Assembly (NCBI RefSeq): GCF_900110135.1
Contig: NZ_FOCO01000021.1
Coordinates: 1-59,960, forward strand
Direction: 5' to 3'
DNA: 59,960 bases
From: Pseudorhodobacter antarcticus
GTDB lineage: Bacteria; Pseudomonadota; Alphaproteobacteria; Rhodobacterales; Rhodobacteraceae
Shown: piece after piece, positions 1-8,540 of the stretch
Layout: each line of letters begins with the position of its first letter
Numbering within the stretch: position 1 is the stretch's first letter
Position numbers and translations under genes: made by a program
The notes under the pieces: generated by a model
What the model saw: the letters and a program-made list of their open reading frames with translations, nothing else
Databases searched by the model: none
Told to the model about the DNA's origin: nothing

Positions 1-1
1 C

Positions 2-268
2 CGCCCAATCCAAGTCGATCAGGTGCAGGAGGCTCTCGACAAACCCCGTCGTCTGCCGCAGCGCCATGCCGAACAGTACTTTCATCGTCAGACATGTCTG
101 GATCGCAGCGTCACTGTAGTCGGGCTGTCGGCCACGTTTTCCGGTCGGCGCAGCCTCCCAGGTCATGGTGGGATCGAACCAAATCGTCAGCGAGCCACGA
201 CGCTTGAGCGCTTCGTTATAGGCGGACCAGTTCCTGGTCTTGTAGGCGAGGGGTGTCGGTTTACTCAT
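2..268 (-). CDS. IS5-family transposase, N-terminal part
   Basis: The minus-strand frame opens at the ATG at 268 with MSKPTPLAYKTRN and reads about 89 residues to the window edge without a stop. It includes the stretches GSLTIWFDP, GKRGRQPDYSD and CLTMKVLFGMALRQTTGFVE, which are typical of the N-terminal DUF772-type region of IS5-family transposases. The DDE catalytic residues lie further on, outside the window. The protein would cut and rejoin the element at its inverted repeats. A plus-strand reading through this stretch that joins fliK is antisense to the transposase and is not a real N-terminus. Confidence 0.85.
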   Translation of the reverse strand, partial: MSKPTPLAYKTRNWSAYNEALKRRGSLTIWFDPTMTWEAAPTGKRGRQPDYSDAAIQTCLTMKVLFGMALRQTTGFVESLLHLIDLDWA

Positions 269-311
269 ACCACACAGCTACCATGCTGGATTCACAAGAT
301 GAATCCCTCAT

Positions 312-331
312 GGGATTTGTGCAACAGAGCC
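312..331. repeat. IS5-type terminal inverted repeat
   Basis: The bases GGGATTTGTGCAACAGAGCC, read on the minus strand as GGCTCTGTTGCACAAATCCC, match the terminal repeat familiar from IS5-group elements of alphaproteobacteria. They lie 43 bases outside the transposase start, where such a repeat is expected. They mark the boundary between the insertion sequence and the interrupted fliK. Confidence 0.75.
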
Positions 332-1951
332 ACGCAGCCCGACGGTCATAGCAGCCCAGTTGTGCCAATTGACGCTCCTCCGAAAGCAGCGACCGTATGG
401 GATCTTCGCACTACACAAACAGCTAATCTTTCCGGGCCAACCACAATGGACCCCGTCTCTCAAGACGCCTTGATGGATAATGATTTTTGGATGGCAGGAT
501 CCATTTCGGCGCAAACCCCTCAAGGGGTCCTAAACGAAAACACCATGGCCACAACCGCAGCAGCCATAGTTTCTAATCAAGCAATCAATGCCACATCTGA
601 CCCCATGCGCGCGCCCGACCTGCAAACAAACCGTGAGGCGCATTCCCCTACGAGGAAAGATCTTTCGCAGCAAAGCATTGAAATACAAAGCGCAATCAGT
701 CGGTCGGATGATGGTCCAACCGTCGCTGTTCAAATTGGTGACAATCCAAAAGCAACTGACGTTAAGGTTATCGCCTCACAAAGCGTCGCCTTCAACAATA
801 CCCAAGCAATTCAGCACAGCACCAATGCGGGTTTTGGTCCCCACACGATGCCAATTATCATTGCAGGCCTCGACCCCATTTTGATCGCCGTGCAACATTC
901 CGAAACTGGTGTGCTGGCAGATCAGAAATCCGCCCAAAACAAATTCGCATTGGGCATACATGCTGACGCAAAAATGACCATGCGACCAGACTTTCAATCG
1001 ATTGACTCATCTCAGCCAATTAATCCAACAGCACCACGCCTACAGGCGGCGGCTAGACATTGGGGGAGCGAACTCTCACCCCCACCTGCAGCTGTCAAAG
1101 TTGACTTGCCCCTCTCGACAGAATCGCTTCCTGATGGCGCCATCCCGTTGCAGTTGCCGCAGGCCACAGCACCAAATCAAATTGAGATAAAAACAGCTTC
1201 TGCAAACGTGCAATCATCTGCCCCCCCATTGGCACAAATTATTTTTGACATCAAAACGACGACACACGTTGGAAAATCAAACTCCGGGCGCAGCGATTAC
1301 ACTTCAATATTGCAAAAAGAACCTCCACTGTTCCCCCACGTTTCTCACATACAAACAAATGGACTGGCCGCATTAGCCGCCACTACGCCGCCCCAACAGG
1401 GCATCGCGGGGGCAATGCGTCCGTTGGGGGATTTGGCAAAACATATCCAGCCAGACCTCACATCATTTGATGAAAATCGCCCGATAACCTGGCTTCAATC
1501 TGCCGCAACATCTAATCCAACGCTCGCCCCGCCCGCAGGGTCGCAAAGCACGCCTCTTCCGCTGTTAGCACTCGCAACCCAACTAAAGGACCATGTTAAG
1601 TTGGGCAAACCAGGCTTGGTAGAGCTTTCCCTCACGCCCCAGGAGCTAGGCCAAATCAAACTCCTCTTAACACCAGACGGCGATAAAATTCGGATTGTGA
1701 TCCATGCAGAACGTCCTGAAACGATGGATTTGATGCGCCGAAACGCCGAAAGTTTCATAACCGATCTGCGCCAATCCGGCTTCAGCAACCCCTCCCTCAG
1801 TTTTGCAAATTGGGGTGACGCCCCAAAAGGGGATCAGCGTCAACAAAATACAGAAAACAGCCAGTCCCAAAGCGCACCCTTTGCTGCGCCCAAATCGATT
1901 ACGCCCCAGAACATCGTGCCACCACGCAATGGGTTAGACCTGCGGGTGTAA
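332..1951 (+). pseudogene. fliK: flagellar hook-length control protein FliK, 5' end removed by IS insertion
   Basis: The frame is open from the IS boundary to the stop at 1949-1951, about 540 residues. Most of it is low-complexity Ala/Thr/Gln/Pro-rich sequence, as is usual for the FliK ruler region. The last third holds the conserved C-terminal hook-control domain, recognisable in LVELSLTPQELGQIKLLL, IRIVIHAERPETMDLMRR and LRQSGFSNPSLSF (about 1617-1810). FliK is exported through the flagellar type III apparatus, measures the hook and switches export specificity. It is followed by flgD, its usual neighbour. The native start is missing from the window, so the gene is likely inactive unless a downstream start is used. 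Confidence 0.8.
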
Positions 1952-1979
1952 CCCATTGCTATTCTCAGAAAGAACAAAC

Positions 1980-2633
1980 ATGCAAATAACGACATCGCCT
2001 TTTGTCCCTGCTCCCGCGACACAGACCACCGCCCCCAGCAAGATATCTTCAGACTTTGACACATTCCTCAAAATGCTGACGGCCCAAATTCAGAATCAAG
2101 ATCCCATGAACCCAATTGATTCTGCCGATTACGCGGTCCAGTTGGCTACATTTTCCAGCGTTGAACAGCAGACTTTGACGAATCAAAAGCTCGATGCGCT
2201 TGCCGGTCTTATGAATGTTCAAGGCATGGCGCAGTTGGCCTCTTGGGTTGGACAAGAGGCGCGCAGCGCGGCCCCAGTGTTCATGGAAGGCAACGCCGTC
2301 ACGCTTTCCCCCACCCCTCAAATGGGCGCAGACCGCGCGGTCTTGGTGGTCCAAGACGCCAATGGAAACACCGTCGCGCGTGAGGATATTCCCCAAAATC
2401 GCGCGCCCTACTCTTGGACTGGCACCGATATCACGGGAACCCCCCTGCCAAAGGGCACCTACACATTAAGCTTGGAAAGCTACAATCAAGGGCTGCGAAT
2501 CGGGACAAGCGCCGTCGAAAGCTACGGCCGTATTCACGAAATTCAGACAAGACCAACGGGCCCACGCTTGATTCTCGCTGGTGGCGTATCGCTGTCCGCC
2601 GATCAGATCACTGCCCTGCGCAGCCCGATTTGA
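1980..2633 (+). CDS. flgD: flagellar hook assembly (cap) protein FlgD
   Basis: A 217-residue protein starting at ATG 1980 behind AGAAAG. An in-frame TTG further upstream is less likely. The N-terminus has the FlgD signature FLKMLTAQIQNQDPMNP followed by SADYAVQLATFSSVEQQ. The C-terminal part (about residues 85-215) has the FlgD Tudor/Ig-like pattern ending in a Tyr-rich strand region. FlgD forms the temporary cap on which hook subunits polymerise. It begins 28 bases after fliK, so the two were probably co-transcribed, and the IS upstream of fliK may silence both. Confidence 0.9.
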   Translation: MQITTSPFVPAPATQTTAPSKISSDFDTFLKMLTAQIQNQDPMNPIDSADYAVQLATFSSVEQQTLTNQKLDALAGLMNVQGMAQLASWVGQEARSAAPVFMEGNAVTLSPTPQMGADRAVLVVQDANGNTVAREDIPQNRAPYSWTGTDITGTPLPKGTYTLSLESYNQGLRIGTSAVESYGRIHEIQTRPTGPRLILAGGVSLSADQITALRSPI

Positions 2634-2684
2634 GGCGGCGCCCCCTTGCCCCAACACCGTTGCGCGATATAGCGTTACGTCGAC

Positions 2685-3524
2685 ATGATGACCTTAAATT
2701 ACACGACTTCCCCCCCACCAAAGGCCTTGATGAACGAGGTCAGCGATATAATGCCCATCACAAAAGACGCATGGCAGCCGTTGATGGGGGGGCGTGTGAA
2801 CTGCCTGTGGAAAGTAGGGCAAATTGTAGTCAAACAGTATGCCAAAAATGGCAATAGCCCCTTGTTTCCAAATGATCCTAAAGCCGAGGTAACGGCGTTG
2901 GCTCTGCTTGCACGCTCCGGCCTTTCCCCCACTCTCTTGGCCCACGGACAAGATTGGATTGCTTACAAACATTTACCCGGCCACACTTGGCAAGCGGACC
3001 CGGCAACCGTTGCGACCGCACTGAAAACATTGCACGCTATTGATCCGCTTGCCATGCCGCTGCGCGTTGCCCCGAATGGCAGCGTGCCTCTTTTGGCGCA
3101 GGCAATCGCGATTGCCAATTTGTGTTCGGGACCCCTTCCACCGCCACCACCAGACCTGTCCATTCCAGAAACGTCGGCCCGGTTGATCCATGGTGACGCG
3201 GTTCCCGGCAATATGATCCATCACAATGGCAAGATCACGTTGATTGATTGGCAATGCCCCGCCCTTGGCGACCCGACGGAAGATATTGCAACTTTCCTGT
3301 CGCCCGCGATGCAATGGCTATATCGTGGCTCCGCGCTGACCATTCAGGAAATCAGCGTTTTTCGGTCAAACATGCCCGCCAAAACAATGGCGAGGTACGA
3401 TCTTTTGGCCCCGCTTTACCATTGGCGTATGGCTGCGCATTGCCTTTGGAAATCAGAACAAGGTGCTACAGATTATGCTATGGCGCTTCAGATGGAACTG
3501 GCTGCGCTACAGGCTTTGCCCTAA
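2685..3524 (+). CDS. APH/choline-kinase-like phosphotransferase
   Basis: A protein of up to 279 residues with the aminoglycoside phosphotransferase/choline kinase fold. The Brenner motif RLIHGDAVPGNMIHH supplies catalytic Asp and Asn, and LIDWQCPALGDPTEDIA supplies the metal-binding Asp. The N-lobe WQPLMGGRVNCLWKVG resembles a nucleotide loop. The substrate cannot be told from sequence; a small alcohol or amine is likely. The start is uncertain: ATGs at 2685, 2730 and 2751 are all in frame, and 2730 has AAAGG just upstream. The 3' end overlaps the 3' end of ubiB by 18 bases in convergent orientation. Confidence 0.75.
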   Translation: MMTLNYTTSPPPKALMNEVSDIMPITKDAWQPLMGGRVNCLWKVGQIVVKQYAKNGNSPLFPNDPKAEVTALALLARSGLSPTLLAHGQDWIAYKHLPGHTWQADPATVATALKTLHAIDPLAMPLRVAPNGSVPLLAQAIAIANLCSGPLPPPPPDLSIPETSARLIHGDAVPGNMIHHNGKITLIDWQCPALGDPTEDIATFLSPAMQWLYRGSALTIQEISVFRSNMPAKTMARYDLLAPLYHWRMAAHCLWKSEQGATDYAMALQMELAALQALP

Positions 3525-5036
3525 AAATACTCCCGATAGCGCAAGCGCGGCACCCAAAATAACCCAAACCATCGGAACCCAAAATTTCGGCTTGAGGGAT
3601 ACGGGCTGAGGTTGCGATTGGCGGACCAACTGCGCCTCAACCAGCCGTGGCAATTTGGGTCCGAACCGCGCCAAAACCAGAACTGTTTTCTGCAAATCCC
3701 GCAGCAATGCCTTTGGCCCCACGTTATCCTTGATATAACTTTCGACCACAGGCCGCGCATCCAGCCAAATGTTGATCTGCGGGTTCAGACCGCGCGCCAC
3801 CCCTTCCACCACAACCATCGTGCGCTGCAAAAGGATCAGTTCAGTCCGTGTTTCCATCCCGAAACGTTCAGTAACTTCAAACAAATAGGCCAACAGTCGC
3901 GCCATTGAAATCCGTGTGGCATCCATCCCAAAAATCGGTTCACCCACCACGCGCAGCGCGCGCGCAAATTCATCAATATCACGGTCGGCAGGCACATAGC
4001 CCGCTTCAAAATGCACCTCCGCCACGCGTCGATAATCGCGGCGAATAAAACCGAACAAAATCTCGGCATAGACACGTCGGGTGTATTCGTCCAGCCGCCC
4101 CATAATCCCGAAATCAAAGGCGATAATATCGCCATTCGCCGCAACCTTCAGGTTGCCTTGATGCATATCTGCATGGAAATATCCGTCGCGCAGTGCATGC
4201 TGCAAAAATAGTTGCAGCACGCGCGTTGCAAGCTTATTTCGGTCCAGCCCAGCCGCATCAATCGCGACATTGTCCGACATGCTCATGCCCTCAGCCCAGT
4301 CCATCGTCAGAACTGTGCGCCCGGAAAAATTCCAAATCGGCTTTGGCACCTGAAAACCGGCGTCGTCAGCGGTATTGGCCGCAAACTCCCCCGCTGCTGC
4401 GGATTCCAGCCGCAGGTCCAATTCGCCCTGCACCACGCCGTCAAAATGCGTGACAACATCCATCGGCCGCAGCCGCCGCGCAGCGGGTGACAGAAATTCT
4501 ATCACCCCAGCCGCAAAATAAAACGCGTCTATATCTTTGCGAAACGCCTTTTCAATGCCCGGCCGCAGCACTTTCACTGCAACGTCAGCCCCGGTGTCTG
4601 CCAAGGTCGCACGATGCACTTGCGCGATGGATGCCGCCGCAACAGGGTCTGAAAATGCCGAAAAAACCTGATCAACTGGCATCGCCAATTCGGCGGCAAT
4701 CATGTCCTTCGCTACTTGGACCGGAAAGGGCGGCAGCTTGTCCTGCAGATATTTTAGCTGCAAGGCCAGTTCATCCCCCACAACATCGGGGCGCGTGCTC
4801 AGGATTTGGCCAAACTTGATATAGGCCGGGCCCAGCGCCGTCAGCGCACGGGTCGCGGGCGGCAGCGCCGGATCACCGCGCAGCCCCAACCATTTGAACG
4901 GCCAGCCCAGCACCCGCGCAACAAACCGCAAGCGCGGCGGGGCGTCAAACGCCTCCAACACCACACCAATCGCGCCTGTGCGTTCAAACGTGGCCAGCGT
5001 GCGCACCAGCCTAATGATGTTATGCGGGCCGCGCAC
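3507..5036 (-). CDS. ubiB: UbiB, ubiquinone biosynthesis atypical kinase/ATPase
   Basis: A 509-residue protein of the UbiB/ABC1/ADCK family, needed for ubiquinone synthesis at the inner membrane. The family marks are visible: the KxGQ-type motif in AYIKFGQILSTRPD, the Ala-rich loop ASIAQVHRATL in place of a Gly-rich loop, the catalytic-loop region DGYFHADMHQGNL and the metal-binding DFG in IIAFDFGIMGRLDE. A single hydrophobic segment at the C-terminus (VPMVWVILGAALALSGVFLG) is the probable membrane anchor. The start is a GTG at 5036, directly after the ubiE stop at 5037, so the two genes form a tight ubiE-ubiB operon. Confidence 0.93.
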   Translation of the reverse strand: MRGPHNIIRLVRTLATFERTGAIGVVLEAFDAPPRLRFVARVLGWPFKWLGLRGDPALPPATRALTALGPAYIKFGQILSTRPDVVGDELALQLKYLQDKLPPFPVQVAKDMIAAELAMPVDQVFSAFSDPVAAASIAQVHRATLADTGADVAVKVLRPGIEKAFRKDIDAFYFAAGVIEFLSPAARRLRPMDVVTHFDGVVQGELDLRLESAAAGEFAANTADDAGFQVPKPIWNFSGRTVLTMDWAEGMSMSDNVAIDAAGLDRNKLATRVLQLFLQHALRDGYFHADMHQGNLKVAANGDIIAFDFGIMGRLDEYTRRVYAEILFGFIRRDYRRVAEVHFEAGYVPADRDIDEFARALRVVGEPIFGMDATRISMARLLAYLFEVTERFGMETRTELILLQRTMVVVEGVARGLNPQINIWLDARPVVESYIKDNVGPKALLRDLQKTVLVLARFGPKLPRLVEAQLVRQSQPQPVSLKPKFWVPMVWVILGAALALSGVFLGQSL

Positions 5037-5801
5037 CTACAGCTTCCACCCGGAATGAAGGGCGGCCACACCCATGGTCAGATTGCGATATTTCACTTGG
5101 TCAAAACCCGCCTCCCGGATCATGGCCGCAAACATTTCTTGATCCGGAAACTTGCGTATACTTTCGACAAGGTACTGATAGCTGTCTCGATCATTCGCTA
5201 TCACTTGCCCCATCACCGGGATTACGTTGAACGAATACAGATCATACGCCTTTTGCATCGCAGCATTCGGCAGCTGGCTGAACTCCAGCACCATCAACCG
5301 CCCACCGTGCCGCAGCACGCGGTACGCCTCAGCCAGCGCATCGGCCACTCGCGTCACGTTTCTGATGCCAAAGGATATCGTGTATATGTCAAAACTGTTA
5401 TCGGCAAAGGGCAGCGCCATCGCATCGCCAACCACCCATTCCAGCGCATCCGCCATGCTGCCCGCTTCGGCGCGTTGGCTACCCTCTACCAACATGCTTT
5501 CGGTCATATCGCACACGGTGGCCTGCGCGCCCGGCGCGCGTTTCAAAAACCGAAACGCCACATCCCCGGTCCCGCCCGCCACATCCAAAAGCTTTTGCCC
5601 CGGACGCGGCGCCAGCCAATCCATCATCGCATCTTTCCAAATGCGGTGGATACCGAATGACATTGCATCATTCATCACATCATATTTACTGGCCACCCGC
5701 GTAAACACGCCATGCACCATGCCGGCCTTTTCGACCTCATCGACGGTTTGAAAGCCGAAATGCGTGGTTTTCTGATCAGTCTCGGTCATGGCTTTGCTCA
5801 C
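5037..5801 (-). CDS. ubiE: UbiE, demethyl(mena/ubi)quinone C-methyltransferase
   Basis: A 254-residue class I SAM methyltransferase that adds the C5 methyl group in ubiquinone synthesis. Visible motifs are the SAM loop [16 protein letters not shown], the acidic end of strand 2 at VCDMTESML, and the UbiE signature [15 protein letters not shown] followed by [17 protein letters not shown]. The ending [10 protein letters not shown] is typical of the family. The longest frame starts at GTG 5801; the ATG at 5789 (MTETDQ) is the alternative. It is the first gene of the ubiE-ubiB operon and divergent from mutM. Confidence 0.95.
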   Translation of the reverse strand: MSKAMTETDQKTTHFGFQTVDEVEKAGMVHGVFTRVASKYDVMNDAMSFGIHRIWKDAMMDWLAPRPGQKLLDVAGGTGDVAFRFLKRAPGAQATVCDMTESMLVEGSQRAEAGSMADALEWVVGDAMALPFADNSFDIYTISFGIRNVTRVADALAEAYRVLRHGGRLMVLEFSQLPNAAMQKAYDLYSFNVIPVMGQVIANDRDSYQYLVESIRKFPDQEMFAAMIREAGFDQVKYRNLTMGVAALHSGWKL

Positions 5802-5887
5802 TGCACTCTTGCGATTGGTCGCTCACCTCTCTTTATAGGGGGATGGCGCGGCGCTGCAATGCGCCCATCTGTCCGAAAGGCGATACA

Positions 5888-6739
5888 ATGCCCGAACTGC
5901 CCGAAGTTGAAACTGTCCGCCGTGGGCTGGAACCTGCAATGACAGGCCAAACCATCACACATGCGGCGGTGAACCGCCCAGATTTGCGCTGGCCCTTTCC
6001 GCCGCGCATGGCAGAACGCCTTACGGGTGCTAAAGTGATCGCGCTGCGGCGGCGGTCCAAATACATTCTTGCCGATCTTTCGACAGGGGAATCGCTGCTG
6101 ATGCATCTTGGCATGTCTGGCCGCATCCTGATTTCTGGCGTCTTGCAGGGTGATTTTCACCACGACCACCCCGCCCCGGCGAAACACGATCATGTTGTGC
6201 TGACCATGGGCAATGGTGCGCGGATAACCTTTAACGATGCCCGCCGATTTGGCGCGATGGACCTTTTGGACACGGGGTTGGGTGACGCCCATCCGCTGCT
6301 GGCCAGCATCGGGCCAGAACCCTTTGGCAACGGCTTTAACGAGTCCTACCTAACCCAACGCCTGAAAAACCGCGCCACCCCCATCAAATCGGCATTGTTG
6401 GACCAGCAAACCGTCGCAGGTCTTGGAAATATCTATGTTTGCGAAGTGCTTTACCGCGCGGGCCTGCATCCGGCACGCAAAGTCGGCGATTTGCCCGCCA
6501 CCATTGTCGCGGGCCTTGTGCCCCTGATACGCGATGTGCTGGCCGAGGCGATTGAGGCAGGCGGTTCCTCCCTGCGCGATTACCGTCAGGCCGATGGCGA
6601 GCTGGGCTATTTCCAGCACCGCTTTCGCGTTTATGGTCGTGAAGGTGAACCCTGCACCACACCAGAATGCACCGCCGACATTCAGCGCATCGTGCAATCT
6701 GGCCGCTCCTCTTTCTTCTGCCCGCAGTGTCAGAGATGA
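5888..6739 (+). CDS. mutM: formamidopyrimidine-DNA glycosylase (MutM/Fpg)
   Basis: A 283-residue enzyme that removes 8-oxoguanine and other oxidised purines and nicks the abasic site. The N-terminus [15 protein letters not shown] gives catalytic Pro2 and Glu3. The HhH-type helices contain [20 protein letters not shown]. The C-terminal zinc finger has four Cys in the arrangement C-T-T-P-E-C ... FFCPQCQR at the very end. ATG 5888 is fixed by the requirement for Pro at position 2. It lies 87 bases from ubiE and is transcribed away from it. With mutY in this window it makes up part of the GO repair system. Confidence 0.95.
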   Translation: MPELPEVETVRRGLEPAMTGQTITHAAVNRPDLRWPFPPRMAERLTGAKVIALRRRSKYILADLSTGESLLMHLGMSGRILISGVLQGDFHHDHPAPAKHDHVVLTMGNGARITFNDARRFGAMDLLDTGLGDAHPLLASIGPEPFGNGFNESYLTQRLKNRATPIKSALLDQQTVAGLGNIYVCEVLYRAGLHPARKVGDLPATIVAGLVPLIRDVLAEAIEAGGSSLRDYRQADGELGYFQHRFRVYGREGEPCTTPECTADIQRIVQSGRSSFFCPQCQR

Positions 6740-6801
6740 CTTGAACCTGCCCGCCGCCCTGTTACAGACTCCCTCGCAAGACAAATCCAAAGGAACCTCA
6801 G

Positions 6802-7578
6802 ATGGCCTATGAAACACTGATCGTTGAGATCGAGGATTATATCGCCCTGATCAAGCTGAACCGCCCCGAGGCGCTGAATGCTCTGAATTCCAAAATGCTT
6901 GGCGAATTGGCGACTGTTTTGCAGGCCGCCGATGCCAATGACAAAGTTCGCTGCATCGTCATCACCGGGTCAGAAAAGGCATTTGCCGCGGGCGCAGACA
7001 TCAAGGAAATGGCCGAACAAAGTTTTGTGGATGCCTACACCGCCAACCTTTTTGGCGGTATTTCCGATGCGATTTTGGAAATTCGCAAACCCATCATTGC
7101 CGCCGTATCCGGCTATGCGTTGGGTGGCGGCTGCGAACTCGCCATGGCTTGCGATTTCATCATCGCCGCTGATACTGCAAAATTTGGCCAGCCTGAAATC
7201 AACCTTGGTGTGATCGCTGGCTTTGGTGGCAGCCAGCGCCTCACCCGCTTTGTTGGCAAATCAAAATCAATGGATATGCACCTGACAGGGCGCAACATGG
7301 ACGCAGCCGAGGCGGAACGCTGCGGCCTTGTGTCCCGCGTTGTGCCCGCAAAATCCTTGATCGAGGAGGCGATGAAAGCCGCAACCAAGATCACTGAAAA
7401 ATCCCTCATCACCGCAATGGCCGCAAAAGAAGCGGTAAATCGCAGCTATGAAACGACCCTGCGCGAAGGTTTGTTGTTTGAACGCCGCTTGTTCCACTCG
7501 ATGTTTGCCACCGAGGATCAAAAAGAGGGCATGGCCGCTTTCTTGGAAAAACGCACCCCGCAGTTTCGCGACCGCTGA
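6802..7578 (+). CDS. enoyl-CoA hydratase/isomerase (crotonase family)
   Basis: A 258-residue crotonase-fold protein, the usual length of the family. The first oxyanion-hole segment is [13 protein letters not shown] and the second is [16 protein letters not shown]. The catalytic Glu pair positions appear in [20 protein letters not shown], and the C-terminal helix is [21 protein letters not shown]. This pattern is that of a short-chain enoyl-CoA hydratase (EC 4.2.1.17) of beta-oxidation or a degradation pathway. A clear AAAGGAAC lies upstream of ATG 6802. It follows mutM by 62 bases with no obvious functional link. Confidence 0.9.
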   Translation: MAYETLIVEIEDYIALIKLNRPEALNALNSKMLGELATVLQAADANDKVRCIVITGSEKAFAAGADIKEMAEQSFVDAYTANLFGGISDAILEIRKPIIAAVSGYALGGGCELAMACDFIIAADTAKFGQPEINLGVIAGFGGSQRLTRFVGKSKSMDMHLTGRNMDAAEAERCGLVSRVVPAKSLIEEAMKAATKITEKSLITAMAAKEAVNRSYETTLREGLLFERRLFHSMFATEDQKEGMAAFLEKRTPQFRDR

Positions 7579-7599
7579 CAAATAGCCCTTCCCAACCTG

Positions 7600-7659
7600 T
7601 GATTCTTGCCTTATACGCCGCGATTGAAATGCGCGTGGGCCCGCTTAAGGCAAGAATCA
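7600..7659. repeat. 14-bp perfect inverted repeat in the rpsT leader
   Basis: TGATTCTTGCCTTA at 7600-7613 is the exact reverse complement of TAAGGCAAGAATCA at 7646-7659, with 32 bases between. Each arm carries a GANTC site (GATTC, GAATC), the recognition sequence of CcrM, whose gene is also in this window. It lies 83 bases upstream of rpsT. It could be an mRNA hairpin between the hydratase gene and rpsT or a double-stranded protein site. It has no T-run and so is not a normal intrinsic terminator. Confidence 0.7.
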
Positions 7660-7741
7660 TTTTCGCTGATATGGGCGGAAGTCTTGGGTCTATTGTGTTT
7701 ACCGAAACAAAACTGATCCAGACGAATAGGAATTCTGTCCC

Positions 7742-8017
7742 ATGGCCAATACATCCCAATCCAAAAAACGCGCCCGCCAAGCTGACGCCCGCTATGACGT
7801 TAACAAAGCTCGCCGTTCGCGCATCCGCACCTACCTGCGCAAAGTTGAAGAGGCGATTGCGTCTGGCGACCAGACAGCCGCAGCTGCAGCCCTGCGCGCC
7901 GCACAGCCAGAATTGGCCCGTGGCGTGACCAAAGGCGTTCTGCACAAGAACACAGTGTCGCGCAAAATCTCGCGCCTCGCATCGCGCGTGAATGGTTTGG
8001 CCGCACCTGTCGTCTGA
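7742..8017 (+). CDS. rpsT: 30S ribosomal protein S20
   Basis: A 91-residue basic protein beginning [20 protein letters not shown], the canonical S20 N-terminus, with S20 helices around [15 protein letters not shown] and the ending [19 protein letters not shown]20 binds 16S rRNA early in small-subunit assembly. It has its own long leader containing a perfect inverted repeat and is followed by a strong intrinsic terminator, so it is probably monocistronic. Its place just before dnaA is common in Rhodobacterales. Confidence 0.97.
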   Translation: MANTSQSKKRARQADARYDVNKARRSRIRTYLRKVEEAIASGDQTAAAAALRAAQPELARGVTKGVLHKNTVSRKISRLASRVNGLAAPVV

Positions 8018-8080
8018 CCTGTTCCCAACAGGTCATGATCGGTCCATATTTAGCCAACCAGATGAATACACATAGAAAAA

Positions 8081-8105
8081 GGCGCACTCTTGGTGCGCCT
8101 TTTTT
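8081..8105 (+). terminator. intrinsic terminator of rpsT
   Basis: The stem GGCGCAC (8081-8087) pairs with GTGCGCC (8093-8099) around a 5-base loop and is followed by six T. Five A precede it on the other side. It lies 64 bases after the rpsT stop and separates rpsT from dnaA. Confidence 0.92.
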
Positions 8106-8540
8106 CGTTTTAAGACGGCAGAAAACGCCCATGCGTGGCCAATTTGCACAGGCCACCAGATTCGCTTTGATCAAATACATGTCAACAGAGAAGATCGGTT
8201 GCTCTGCCCCCAATCGGGTTGCTACGTTCCCTAAGCGATTCACGTCGTCCTGGGGGACAAGATGTAAGCGCGTTCTGAAAGGATAAGGCAGGTTTGCCCC
8301 GCGGCTTTTTGCGGTGCTTTATTTTTTTCGGTACGGGTGCATTTGGATACACGGTCTGCCTGTTTGCGGGTCTGTGTTTTCAGGTGTTTCCCGCTACAGC
8401 GTTGCTGTGGCGGGCTTGTATTTTTTGTCGTTGGGCACATCCCGCTTTTGCGCGGTTGTGTCTAAGCCTGTCGTCGCGTGTTGCATCACATTCGTTTCGT
8501 CCACCCGGGCGAAATGTAAAGCCGATAGACAGGTAGTTGT
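8106..8540 (+). promoter_or_regulatory. 435-base region upstream of dnaA
   Basis: No convincing gene is seen here. The stretch holds two GANTC sites (GATTC at 8159-8163 and at 8237-8241), which in Caulobacter-type regulation can make dnaA transcription depend on CcrM methylation. A T-rich run lies near 8319-8332. I looked for DnaA boxes close to TTATCCACA on both strands and found none, so the sequence does not support calling this an origin. The dnaA promoter must lie here, but no single -35/-10 pair stands out. Confidence 0.45.

Larger units (their letters stand above)
1..331 (-). mobile_element. IS5-family insertion sequence, one end (continues off the window)
   Basis: This is the 5' end of an IS5-type element read on the minus strand: a terminal inverted repeat at 312-331, a short leader and the N-terminal part of the transposase. 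The element runs off the left edge. Its outer end abuts fliK coding sequence at about 332, so the element sits inside fliK. The visible transposase part has no stop or frameshift, which suggests a fairly recent insertion. The target-site duplication cannot be judged because only one end is visible. Confidence 0.85.

Noticed and set aside
23-1951. A 642-codon open frame spanning the IS end and fliK as one protein
   Set aside because: The first 103 codons are antisense to the IS5 transposase and include its terminal repeat, so only the part after 331 is fliK.
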